Of a stretch of DNA of 64,000 nt, positions 36,028-47,700 are shown piece by piece. This DNA comes from Panagrolaimus kolymaensis (taxonomy: Eukaryota > Nematoda > Chromadorea > Rhabditida > Panagrolaimidae). The position numbers and the translations under genes are program-made. The stretch is taken from positions 1,922,001 through 1,986,000 of the forward strand of contig JAJQJQ010000027.1 in the NCBI GenBank assembly GCA_028622995.1, read 5' to 3'. How positions within the stretch are numbered: position 1 is the stretch's first letter; each line of letters starts with the position of its first letter. The notes beneath the pieces were generated by a model. The model ran no database searches. It worked only from the letters and a program-made list of their open reading frames with translations, and was not told where the DNA came from.

Positions 36028-39000
36028 TCAAAAGAATTTATTTATTACTTGACTCCAATCAACTGTAGTTTTATCAAAATACATTTCATATTGCTGACAA
36101 TATCCTTTTGATATAGGATTTCTACATTCCATTTCATATTCTCGATATTCATAAACGATGTTCTTATTGAATATAAGATAGCAAACAAAGATTATAATTT
36201 GCGTCATTATAACAATATAAAAGAATCGACAAATAGTTTCTTTTGTAACTGAAGATTCAGCAAATAATAAAGTAAATATTGCTGGCACAAAAGTTATCGC
36301 AAAACCTTTATATATATAATTCATAGGTAAGTCCGCTGTAACTGCAATAGGTGAAAGAAATAATGGCATTAATGGTTGAAAAAATATTATTACTCCAAAT
36401 ATTTTAACAATTGAATTTGAAAACCATTTAGTTAAATAAAGCATTACCAACCATTTATTTAAGATATCATTTCTTACATCCGTCCTAAATTCGTTCTTTA
36501 TAGCTTTTATCCACAAATCATTCAAAGGACTAAATAAAATTTCTCGTTCAAAGTAATACCAATTTGCAAAATCTCGGCTAAAGGCGACACAAATTGAAAA
36601 TACAATAAACCAAAAAATTATTTGAAAATATCCTAATTTATGGAAACATGCATTAACATAAGCCATATTTGAGAAAGTTTGTTCAGAATAATTGTATCGC
36701 TCAGTAGGAGAATAATTATTAAGGATATTTGTCATTAATGCAATAACTTCAGGACGCTCCCAATAACATGTATGATAAAATAGAAGATCTTTAGCAAAGG
36801 TACCAAATTTAGTTACAGGCCCAAATGGAGGTTCAAAATGTCTTGAATGCTCTGTTTTAAATATATCATAATCTATTCGATGTGGAATTCGTTGATCAAT
36901 ATGTATATTTTCTATAACTTTAGTATGTTCCAAAATAATAGGTTTTTCTGTTATGTTTTTGTGATATTCTTTAAGTAATAATGATAAACGAATAGTATCT
37001 TCAGATTGATTATTATTATTTATAAAATTAGAAGCATATTCTGGCGTAACTGTTTCATATTTAAGAAATGCATTATGCATAGTTGCTAATTGTCTATCAT
37101 CATTAAATCGAATATGAAATGATGAGACTTCCGCTTTTTCAAAATCACTAAAAATAAGAAAAAAGGTCAAAATATTCGCAGATTTTAAAAAGCATTGATA
37201 ATTCCAAGTCCAAAAATTACTTAAAAGATTTGTTTTGCAATTTGTAAATGCAATTTTTAGTATTTTAAAAAAATGGTATAAAAACGATCTTTGGGCATAA
37301 TCATTTAAATTAATTCCTCGTACAATATTTACAATCAAACCTACTTCAAAGATAGTTCGTTCCAATAATTTTTTCTGAATTTTCGATTAAATATAAGCGG
37401 AAATGGTTCGACATATTTGTAATCAGTATTGAACAAAACTTCAAGTCTATGAGCAACAGGATCGAAAGAATGAAAAATATTAAATAAGCGTCCACTTTTA
37501 ACCCATTTATTATTTTTAAATTTATCAGCTTTAATTCCTTCGCTTGCAAGAAAACGAGCCAGTGGTGAGCCAATTAGAAACACGTTTTCAACATAAAAAA
37601 GCATTCATAAATGTTTGGCAAATTAATTTTTTTTCTCTAACCTCGAATTTTAATCTTTCGTATTGATCATTCAAAATATCAAATGTTATTACTGAACCAA
37701 GAGAATGTGCCAAAATAGAAACTTTTCCATTAAATTTTGGATTTATTTTTTTAAACTTAGAATTTAATTTTTTAATCAATGAATCGCGAATCTAAAATGC
37801 CTCTTAGAATGTTTTAAAAAATTGGTTTTCGTTTTACTTCTTGTTGATAGCCTTTAACATAATAAATTACATCATTTAAAATAAGTCCAATGTTTTTAAC
37901 GAACTTTCCTTTGATTGTCGGAATGGATTGAATAATTTCATCATTCATCATTAATTCGTGTCGCCATGCCACTGGTATTAATAATGGTACCTTATACGTT
38001 GGATGAAATTTTTGAATATAATTAATGAAACCATCTCTAATACTAAAAAAAACGAGAATAATAGTTGTAATAAAGTTTTTTCCATTTAAACTAACTCATT
38101 TGTATTTTTAGCAATGTTTTCTTCTCCTTCATGATGACCAATTCCATGTACAACAAAAATGATATGATCATAATCTTTATCAATGCTTAAATCATTTTTG
38201 GTATATTCATTTCCAAAAAAACATTCTTTATTGGAAAAAGTAATGGTAATTCGGTTTTTACTCGTCTTCAGGTGCCATGGAGGTGCAGGTTGATAATAAT
38301 GTTTCTAAAATATTGTTCAAAATTAAATTATTTTACAATATACTCTTTTTTTATATTTTTAAAGATTTCTTAAACGAAAAATTTTCTTGAAAAATTCATC
38401 TTCGTTTGAGTTTTCAGTTTGCATGGAACCGAAAAAATCAAATGAACCGTTAAAACTTTTTTAAATAATAAATGTAAGTTACCATTGAAGAATTGCCCCC
38501 TATTTCTGTAAAATATAATATTGGTGGAGGCGTTGATATTTTCTAACAGCATTCACTTCGCATAATTAACCACATTTCATTTTCATTTTCCCAATATATA
38601 GGTGATAAATATCCAAAGTTGTTATTATGTATATGAGCAGTGTATAAATTATTCATAACTATAATTTCTTTATGCCAGAAAAAAGTTTTTATCCTAAAAT
38701 ATCTTTAATTTAAAGAATTTTTTTCTGTTTGTTTTACTGACATCTCAAAGCGCTTTAAAAATCTGTCAAAGGCGGAGTAGAAATAGTCTAAAAGAGCGTG
38801 CACTTTTTCATATTTTTAGTTAATGCCTTATTTAAAAAAAAGGTTCAAAATAACAGTTCCAGCCGTTTTTCAAATTAAATATATTCATCTATCTATTCGT
38901 GCAGCCTAATTTAATTTTTAAGATATTTTTAGGAAAATAAGGAAAAATGAAATAAATCTAGGAAAACTTATTAAATAAAGAGGTTGGAATTAACAGTTTT

Positions 39001-39652
39001 TTAAATTTTGATATTACAACAATTAAAAAAAGGACAAAGTGTTACATACATCTTGAAAAATTTAGAAATTTCAGAATCAGTTGAGTTTTCCACAACTTCT
39101 CGCCATTCATTTTCAAGCAATAGAGAATCTTTTGCTAAAAATTGATACATTCTTTTTAATGTAAAAAAAATATTTTTAAAACTTGTTAGATCCATCCTCA
39201 TCAATTTAAAATAATTTATTACAATGCATACCTTTCAAAGGTATCCATAATGTTTGGCTATTGTCACCAATGTTATCATCAATTTCTCGCCATTCACTTT
39301 CTATTTGAATAAAAGCTTTCTGACTCCAATTATCCAAATCTTTACAACAATTTGAATTAAGACATGGAAACTTTCTGGCGTACCATAAAATATTTTCAGG
39401 TGGCAAATTTAGTAGAATTGAACCTTCATATTTTACCGAATCAACAATAAAAGGTTTAGACTTATGAATAAATTCTTCATAAACTTGGTAAATAGAATAC
39501 GGACTAAAATAAGCTATAATAAGAAATACAATGGCAAGGAAAATTTCTACAATAAAGTGGTGTTTTAACAATTGTCTATAAACTCGGCGCAGTATTTTCT
39601 TAAAGCTTTTAGGAAGAAAGCCAATTTCGTCCAAGGATTTTGGAAAAGGCAT
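36028..39652 (-). CDS. DDHD-domain phospholipase A1-like protein with terminal membrane segments, about 9 exons
   Basis: Exons 39652-39232, 39134-39050, 38693-38557, 38505-38483, 38304-38096, 38042-37838, 37791-37642, 37592-37345 and 37147-36028, about 865 residues. N-terminal helix HFIVEIFLAIVFLIIAYF. Family motifs: KDSLLLENEWRE, IIFVVHGIGHH, VPLLIPVAWRHE, the serine-lipase elbow AHSLGS, NVFLIGSPLARFL, FDPVAHRLE, IPHRIDYDIF and FYHTCYWERPEV, all in the order of DDHD phospholipases A1, which hydrolyse phosphatidic acid and other phospholipids. After the domain the same exon continues with about four hydrophobic segments (QIIFWFIVFSICVAF, KIFGVIIFFQPLMPLFLS, FAITFVPAIFTLLF, IVIMTQIIIFVCYLIF), unusual for this family. 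Two oddities: intron 3 (51 nt) hides an in-frame TAG, and the acceptor before exon 8 reads TTTTTTAT instead of TTTTTTAG (A at 37593), so correct splicing may be lost. Confidence 0.8.
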
Positions 39653-40535
39653 CACCAGAAGTAATAAAAAATAATCAACAAGCAATATTAAAAATGGCAG
39701 ATGCTAAAAAAGTGGTATTGATTGCTTTGAGAAAAAAAAGAAAAGAAAAATCTTTCACTCGGTTTCTTCATTTTTTGTTTTAAAGTTTTTTGTCTTTGTT
39801 GCCAAAAGAAAAACAATTTTTTCAATTGAAAAATGGGCCTCTGTTTAAAAAAAGCGATAAAGAGTGATCGATGGTAGCGATTAATTTTTTTTTACGTTGG
39901 AGAAGAAAAGAAATGAAAAATTTTTTTTGAACAAGAATAAAGAGGGCAATGTAACTTACGTTATGTATTTTTACTGCAAAAGTGAGAAAAGAAAAAGATG
40001 TGTGAAGAATTAAAAGTGAATAATAAAAAAAAATTTGATTTTCTAACGCTTTTTTCAAGTTGACCCATTATTAATGCATGTTGCAATAAAAAATAAACAA
40101 GAATTCGATGAACATCACATTGACATAAGTAAAATTTGTCGAGATAACGAAGCATCTTATCACCTTGTAAAAATTAATAAAAAAAGAGTCAAAAAGTTAG
40201 TTTTAGAATAATTGTATTAAAAAGAATCAAACACAATTCAAATGTTATTCTAACATCTCTTATAAAAAATAATGTGGATAAAAACTCAGTGTAACAATTT
40301 TAATATTTTTAAAAATTATAAATGGTTTAAAAGAAAATTTAATGTGTGCACGGGTATAATCAATATAAAACGGCTTGGCATAGGACCATTTGATGATACT
40401 TTTCTCTCCCCCTTTTTTCCTTTTTTGCGCAAGAACTTTGGAAAACATTATAATGTAAATCATAGATTCTATAATTGTTAATGGTTTTTTTTCTAATGTT
40501 GAAAGTGCTTTGTTAAAAAATTCACTTTTATAAGT
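39653..40535. other. Intergenic, nothing coding recognised
   Basis: Upstream flank of the phospholipase gene. Frames here are low complexity. The right end runs into the foldback repeat. Confidence 0.35.
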
Positions 40536-40908
40536 CAATATCTGTAAGAATCGAGCAAAAACGCAAAATTTGTTTACACAGAAGATCGCCAAAAAAGTTT
40601 TATAAGCAGAATAAAATTCTCCATAAAATTTTAGATTTTTTGAGCTACAAAATTAAATCTCCGTTTTTGACAAATAAATTTTTTAGACCCAGTGAAAATT
40701 AGAAAAAAAAATTTTAAAATTTTTTGTAACGTATTATGCAAATTTTCACTGGGTCTAAAAAATTTATTTGTCAAAAACGGAGATTTATTTTTTTAGCTCA
40801 AAATACTTAAAATTTTATGGAGAATTTTATTCTGCTTATAAAACTTTTTGGGCGATCTTGTTTGAATTTCACATGTCCGCCGGTTTCTCTATTCTTACAG
40901 ATATTGAG
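40536..40908. repeat. Long inverted repeat (foldback), arms about 165 bp, spacer 40 bp
   Basis: Left arm 40536-40700 and right arm 40741-40908 are reverse complements. The inner 70 bp are nearly perfect (AATTTTCACTGGGTCTAAAA, TTATTTGTCAAAAACGGAGA), with lower identity toward the outer ends (GATCGCC...CTGTAAGAAT). The AT-rich spacer is 40 bp. Transcribed, it would give a long hairpin RNA. No target duplication was found, so it may be a foldback element or an inverted duplication. Confidence 0.85.
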
Positions 40909-41086
40909 TTTTATGCAACATTCAAAAACATATCATTTAAAAAGCTTTTTTATATTTTATTCATTGTATATAAAACACACAACGTTGATAAAAATATATA
41001 TTATTGAGAAGAAGAATACTAAGATACAAGTCTTTTTATATTTGATGTTGATAAAAATGGCGGTTATATTGTTCATTTTTGACAAA

Positions 41087-41386
41087 TCAACTGCAATAAC
41101 ATTTGGAAGCCATGCAAATGGAATTAACGCAACCCTGAAAAATTAAAAACTTTTTAATACTTTTTCAATCAAAAAAACTATTTTATTTAAACCATACATT
41201 CATACCACAATATTTGCCACAATTAATATCGTTATCACAAGGCACTGGACCAGCCATGCATAAACTTGGTTTATGTGCAGGAGATAAAAAGGGTGAATTA
41301 AGGTGTTTAAATAAAGCTATGGAAGGTTGAGGAGCAACAAATGCGCTCAAAAGAACAGCAAAAAGCATAAAAAGTTTGAATAACAT
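41087..41386 (-). CDS. Secreted cysteine-rich peptide B (CS-alpha-beta-like), 2 exons
   Basis: Exon 1 41386-41198 (63 codons, as in peptide A) and exon 2 41134-41087 join in phase at AAT|GTATGG and TTTTTCAG|GG to 78 residues. The signal peptide is LFKLFMLFAVLLSAFVA. The mature part has eight cysteines in the same order as peptide A: LC, PC, NCGKYC (CxxxC), GC, IC, then KCYC (CxC), ending in serine. Shared sequence includes HKPxxC...PxPCxN. The C-terminus is 14 residues shorter than in peptide A after the last cysteine. The conserved cysteine pattern despite wide divergence elsewhere suggests both fold alike. Probable role: secreted defence or signalling peptide; not proven. Confidence 0.75.
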
Positions 41387-42650
41387 AGCTTTAAAAAGCT
41401 TAATATTCACTTCAAAGTTTCCAAAAAACCGTGATAAAAATTTTTAATATAAAAAATAAGCGAATTTTAGCGAATTTTTATATTTTATACATCAAAAATT
41501 TTACCAATTAGTGATAAAAACAAAAAAAAAGAAGATATAATTAGAACAAAAAAAGGTGATTCATTTAGCAAAACAATATATTTTTAATTAATGAATTCTA
41601 TTTATTTTAAACAAATAAAATGAAAACCAATATATCTATTTCGTAAAATGTTAAATATTTTTAAACAGAAGAATCTGATGATAGTTTTTTAACCACGTCA
41701 TTTTTTAAATAAAATTTTAATTATGGTATTAGTGATTTATATTCAGAAAAAAATAATAAAAAATACTTACCGAAGCTTGTGGATACATAGATACAAATGT
41801 AATCAATAGATTGCTAATATACAAAACTTTAATTTAGATAAATAAGAAAAAAATAAAATGTTTTAATTATAAAAACCCAAAAAATATTTACAATTAAATC
41901 TTTTTAACTTCAATGGCGATAAATTATTTAAACAAGCTTGCTTTTAGACAAATTAATGGCAATAATATGCTTTGTATGAAAATTGTAGCCCCAATATATA
42001 CCATCCATTTTACGCTTGTTTTTTATTAGCGAAACAAAATCTTTGATGGTTTATTTTGCTATGGCTCCAATTTGCTAACACATGATATATTTTGATGACA
42101 AGTATGTAGTTTTCACTTTGTTTGGTTCAGAGACAGGAAAATCTGACACCAAATTCGAATTCAATATTAAAGTTTATTAATAAAATTGATTTGGTAAATC
42201 AAAATATATTGTTTTGCTTTATTTAACTTTGTATATATTTAAGGATTCTAAAAAGTAAGTCTTTTGGAGCCAGATTTTTCTTAAATTTATTGTGCAAAAA
42301 GTTTTACACATTTCTAGGTCGATTGATTTTCTTGTTTTTAAATTTTTTTTGTGTCACTCTCACTGCATCCTCCACAGCAAGAGTATTCTAAAATTATGAT
42401 TTAAAAAAATACTTGAAAATTGTTATAAATTCAAATCCAAATAATTTTAAAAATCTTTATTTTTTGACCCAAAATTGTAATTTTTTATTTATTTTAAGCA
42501 ACGAACAAAAAAAATATAACTAAAATAATCAAAAAACTGGAAGAAAAAAAGCAGTCATATTCTGTAAAAAATACACCAACACTGTCTCTTTTTGAGATTT
42601 TTTAAACACAAGAATACAATAAAGCAAAACATACATAAATAATGTAAATC
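41387..42650. other. Intergenic, nothing coding recognised
   Basis: AT-rich sequence. A donor-like ACTTACCG at 41768 (minus strand) and a nearby acceptor frame only 46 bases, not enough to call an exon. No repeat boundary found. Confidence 0.35.
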
Positions 42651-42654
42651 ATTC

Positions 42655-43020
42655 CTTTTGTGTGTTAATGGTTTTCTTACAATAAGTTGCAATAACAGAC
42701 TTAATAACATTGTATTTAATTTTTATATCAACTTGTGGCTCGTTGTACTAACAAAGAGTAGTTTTTTCTTAATTGTATTAAAGCTTGGATTCATCATGAT
42801 GTTGTTTATAATGTGTGGTTGGTTTATGCAAAAGCGTTTTGTATATATTTTTATTTCATTTCTTTAACATTTTTCAATGTGTTGCAAGCATGTATCTTTC
42901 TATGACATCAGTGAATTGTCGATGTGGAATGCTTTTAAATTACTGTTATGTTGACTTAAGTTTTCTCTTCAATAATCTTTATTTCGTTTTTATTTGCTGG
43001 ACATTTTATTTTTAATTAGT
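42655..43020 (+). pseudogene. Decayed receptor fragment, relative of the seven-TM gene at 33034
   Basis: The stretch around 42890-42945 reads YLSMTSVNCRCGML, matching the TM3 end YFSMTSVDCGCGMV of the receptor at 33034-34083, and is flanked by hydrophobic frames broken by stops and frameshifts. It runs straight into the duplicated block at 42975. It is a dead copy of the same receptor type. Confidence 0.65.
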
Positions 43021-43462
43021 TTGACAGTCTGTGCAGCCTTTTCCGCATCATTGTTCAAAAATTATGTTTTAAAGAAATGTTTGGAAATTGTTTTAGTTTC
43101 AAATAAATATCATTTAAAAAATTTATGCTTATTTGAATGGGCATTACTATTGTTGTATGGTTATTTTTATACAAAAACACATAAAAAATTTAAAATAATA
43201 AAATAAAGCGACAAAGCGATGTGAAAAAAAAATTCAAAATCAAAATTGATATTTTTATAAAATTTTTAAAATGAAGGATTCACTTCACTAAAGCTTTTAT
43301 TATAATGCAAATCAAGCCATTAGCTTTTTAATGCATTTTTGCAACAACAAACAATAATCTATTAAAAATCAAAACTTTATTTTTCTTTTAATGGCTAGCT
43401 TTCATATTTTTAAAATAATATGCCAAAAACATTTTTTTATTAACGTTTTAATACTTAAAAGT
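42975..43462 (+). repeat. Duplicated block, copy 2 (partner at 34420-34925)
   Basis: Same orientation and order as copy 1, about 8.5 kb away, again directly 3' of a receptor sequence. Together they show that a receptor with its 3' flank was duplicated. Confidence 0.8.
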
Positions 43463-44754
43463 ATACTTATTTTTATTTCTATCATACATAATCCTGATTT
43501 AATTTTTTATAAATAGTTAAAAAAGAAAATGGCGGACAAAATCACAAAAGAGTTTGAAAAACATATCATAAAATTTTTTTCGTCCCATCCCCCCAACGAT
43601 TAATTTATTTTTAAAAGGGATTCACGAAATTTTTTTTTGTCGAAATAACTTTACTATTGAATGGTTTTAGCATTCCATTTTCCATTGATAGCGTTCAAAA
43701 AATTTTTAAATTCTATTTATTATTTTTTTTATTAATGCTTAATTTCGACACCTTGGAATTTGCAGCATTATAATTTGATTGTTCTTGATCTCACAATCTG
43801 TGCAAGCGAAATAGTTAAAAACATGTTAAAGAAATATTTTTGGGTGTAAAAACTTCAAATTACAGAAAAAAATTTATTTTGCTGATTTTATTTTATATAT
43901 GGTCAAATCTATTTTATTTTAAACAAATAAAATAACTAAAATAATCAAAAATAAAATATTAAAGAAAATAAAGTCATTCAAAGGTTCCGAAAATAAATCT
44001 TAAAAAACTCTTTTTTTTTAAATAGAGGCTAACAACATTAAAAAAGGAAAACCCTCTATTATAATGCAAATCATCGCATATCGTTGTCGCTGCTCGTTTA
44101 TGTAAGTGTTAGTGGCTTCTTTTTTCAAACTTAATTAAAAAGCTTTTTGTTAATGCTTTTTGCAAAAAAAAGATTCTTTACTAAAATTTCGTAATAATGT
44201 GAATAATAATTTGGAAACCTTCAAATTTTTAGCAAATTATTTTTTCGCGTCTGAGGCTTCTGCTTTTTTTCTTTTACAAAAGTTCATTCTTATTTGAAAA
44301 TATGGAAACACATTTTTAATTAATTTTATTTAAGTTTTCCAACAATAACTAACGCAATCTTAATTACTTCAAAATCAAAATCATCAAAAAGACAAAAATA
44401 AAGTAAAATTAATGTTGAAATGTTTCTTCGTTTTCTTGCTAAAAATATCGCTACTTAAAGCTTCCTTTTCTCATCTTCTTCCTCCATAATTTTATTATTT
44501 CAAATAAAGGCTTCGTGACGACTTTCATGAACTTAAAAAAGAAGAGTAAAAATAAAGAAGCGCTATGAGTGAAAGAAGAAGACAAGCAAAAGAAAGAAGC
44601 AACCTCTAAAAATTTGTATTTTATAACAAAATACAAAATTTAAAAAAAAAAGTATATAAAAAGTTAAAAAAAATATTAGTAAAATTTTAGTATTCATTCA
44701 TTTTTTTTATTTTTCTCAATAAAAAAAACTCAGGAAATAAAAAAATAAATAAAT
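43463..44754. other. Intergenic, nothing recognised with confidence
   Basis: Upstream region of the guanylyl cyclase gene. A 24-codon frame with a good initiation context at 43530-43604 (starting MADKITKEFEK) is too short to call. CTCAG at 44730-44734 could be a trans-splice acceptor for the cyclase. Confidence 0.35.
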
Positions 44755-47700
44755 ATGCTGAAATTTATTTTGCCTTCGTTATTTTTGTTTTTCAACTTTT
44801 TTACAGTATGTTTTGGACAAAATGGAACAGTCACTTTTGGACCAATGCCACCAACAACTACAACCACTTCGGCAGTAAGTTAATTTCATTTATTTGAATT
44901 GTCGTGATTGAATAAAATTGTTTTTAGCCACCGACAGGAACTCGGATAATCAAAGTTGGAGCAATGTTTCCAAGAGGTATCACTTCTCTTGATGCAACGA
45001 TAAGTTACGCTCGAACCGCTGGTGGTTTGACGGTTGGCATGAATCGATTATTGGAATATGAATTTTGGCCAAATAATATTAATTTTACGTAGGTCTTTTG
45101 CCACCTTTTATTAAAATATAGAACTCGACCTGAAATTCTGTGCATTTAATTAAAGAAAAAATAGGGTCGAAAATTTTCCTGTCGAGATCCAAATTTTTAA
45201 GAATTTTTTTATAAAAGAAATGCCGAGTTTTTTCTGAATATCTTTTTTTTGGTTATTGGAAACTTAGATAAAACATAATATTAAAATTTGCTATAGGTTT
45301 TCATTTTATTTTGATCAATGTAATGAAGCCTTAGCAGCTGGTGGAGCAATAAAATTAATTCGTGATGAACAAGTTGATGTCATTATTGGTCCAGCATGTT
45401 CGTCATGTAAGTCTAAAACAATAATTTTATTTTAGAAAAATTAGTTATCATAACAATTAACAAAACTTTTAGCGGTAGCTATGGCTGCCACAGTGGCATC
45501 ATTCTATAATTTTCCTATTTTTGCTTGGAGTACGATACTTTCAGCGGATTTATCTGATACAGTTAAATATCCAACTTTAGCTTCCACATCTGTAAATAGT
45601 TATACGTGAGTTTTTATCTTATTTAATTTTTCTGTGTATTTCGTAATTCTAATTAATCCTTCTTTTTTTGTGATCAGTTATTCTTAGCTTCAAATTAAGG
45701 CTTGTAGGAAGTCAAAATAGATAAAAGCAAAGTGGAAACAAATATAGAAATATGAGAAGCCAAAATTTTTTATTCTGTGTTTGGACTTTGAAGAGCTAAA
45801 AAAACTGTGTTGTGTTGAAAGAGGAAATGCGGGATTAGTTAGCTAAGTATAAACAGAATTTGTCAAATTTTTAAAATAAATTACTGTAAATTAAATAAAT
45901 AAAAAATAAAAAAAATAAAGAAACTAGGAATTTTTCGAGAACATAATTTTACACGACTATTTTTAAATCGCAAATTTTTTGTTTGATCGAACAACGAAAT
46001 GGAAGTTAAGAGAAAAAATATGATTTTTAAAAATAAAATTAGGATTATTTGGTTGTTTTTATTAAATAACAAAAATTGTATCAAATACATTTTCAACTTT
46101 TTTGGGATTTTCCATCGGAATTTTGTTACGATGATAATCGAAGCGAAAAAGAAGTCGCAAATAAAGCAAGCGAGCATAAAAAGTTTATTAAATTAAAAAA
46201 TAATTTTCTATAAAATAAAATTTTTTTAGACGGTAGTTTCTATTTTTCTCTCGGGATTTTACTCTATTTATTATTTTTCAGGATCATTCAAGCATTTGGA
46301 GAATTAATGAAATATTTTAATTGGACCGATTTTGCATTTTTCTATTCTATAGTTTTGAATAGCGCCAGTCCACGATGCTCATATTTTCAAGCAGATATGG
46401 ATAAATATGTTAGTGTAAGCGATGTGAATATGGTTTATAAGAGGCAAACCACCACCGATACTTACGATGAAATGCGAGCATCTTTGAGACGAATGAAAAC
46501 TCAAGCACGAATTATCGTAACTTGCTACGAGTCTGCTGCACACAAAAGATTATTTATTAAAGCTGCAGCGGATGAAGGGATGACTACGAATGATTATGTT
46601 TTTATTTATTTACAAACAGCTCAAACTGGGTTTGGTAAGTGTCAAAATGAAAAATTTCCTCCTGAACCAAACAGAATAAAATTTTTTTAAACTATCTTTT
46701 CGAAATAATATTTGCCTAATTTTTTTCCTTCATAAAATTTTCTTCGAAACCTAAATCACAAAAATCAATTACAATTTTTTAGGAACTATTCCATTTTGGG
46801 TTGGTAACACCTCGCAACCCGATGGAAGAGATAATGAACTTGCAAAAGCTTGTGAAAAAATATTAATTTTGGATTTGCAACAACTTCCAGATTCTTGGGA
46901 TGAATTTAATCAAGATGCTAAAGCAGCAATGTATCAATGGCCAATAAATTGTGAAGCGAGTGGTGATTGCCCACCAGCAATTGGAAATGTAAGTTACGAT
47001 AAAAGACAACATAGTTTTATCATTTTTATATGATAATTTTGATACTGTAATCTACATAAAAAAATTAGGCTTCGAACGCCTAAAAAATTCTGTTAAGTCT
47101 TCTTGAAATTTTTATTTGTTATCAAAAACTTTTTTGTTTTGTTTTGGCGAAAAAAGTTCAAGTTTCACGTTTCCATTTTTAGATGACAAAACAAGCAGCA
47201 TTTTTAACTGATACATTTATAATGTATGCCATAGCTCTCAACAAAACAATTAATCAATATCCAAATGATCCAAATATTCATAGAAATGGAAGTGCAATTC
47301 ATAAAAATATTATTGGAACTTTTCCAGGTCAATCTGGTCAAGTAACAATTAATAAAAATGGTACTCGTGAACCGGTTTATAATGTGATAGCTCTTGATGG
47401 TCGAGGAAATCCCCAATTGATTTTTATCATTCAATGGAAAGATAATGAAACTTCTGTAAGTTGGAAAAAAAATTTTAATGGTCTCGCCACGAAATTAGAA
47501 AAAAATTCTTTTTTTTCCAACGATAACTGTTAATTGTTATCTTACAACGATTTTCCAAATTATCATTTTAAAAGCAAAATTTCAAATTAATGATAAAAAG
47601 TTTTTAGAATATTATCCCACAATTTAAAGATGAAAAAACTACAGTTTGGGTAAATCGAGGTGGCGTTCGACCTCTTTCCAAACCAGTGTGCGATTATGAT

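Noticed and set aside
37588..37779. Reading straight through the intron before exon 8 of the phospholipase gene
   Set aside because: It ends in a stop and leaves the conserved NVFLIGSP segment out of frame; splicing with a mutated acceptor explains the data better.
38540..38552. In-frame TAG as proof that the phospholipase is a pseudogene
   Set aside because: A 51-nt intron with canonical GT and AG ends removes it in frame.
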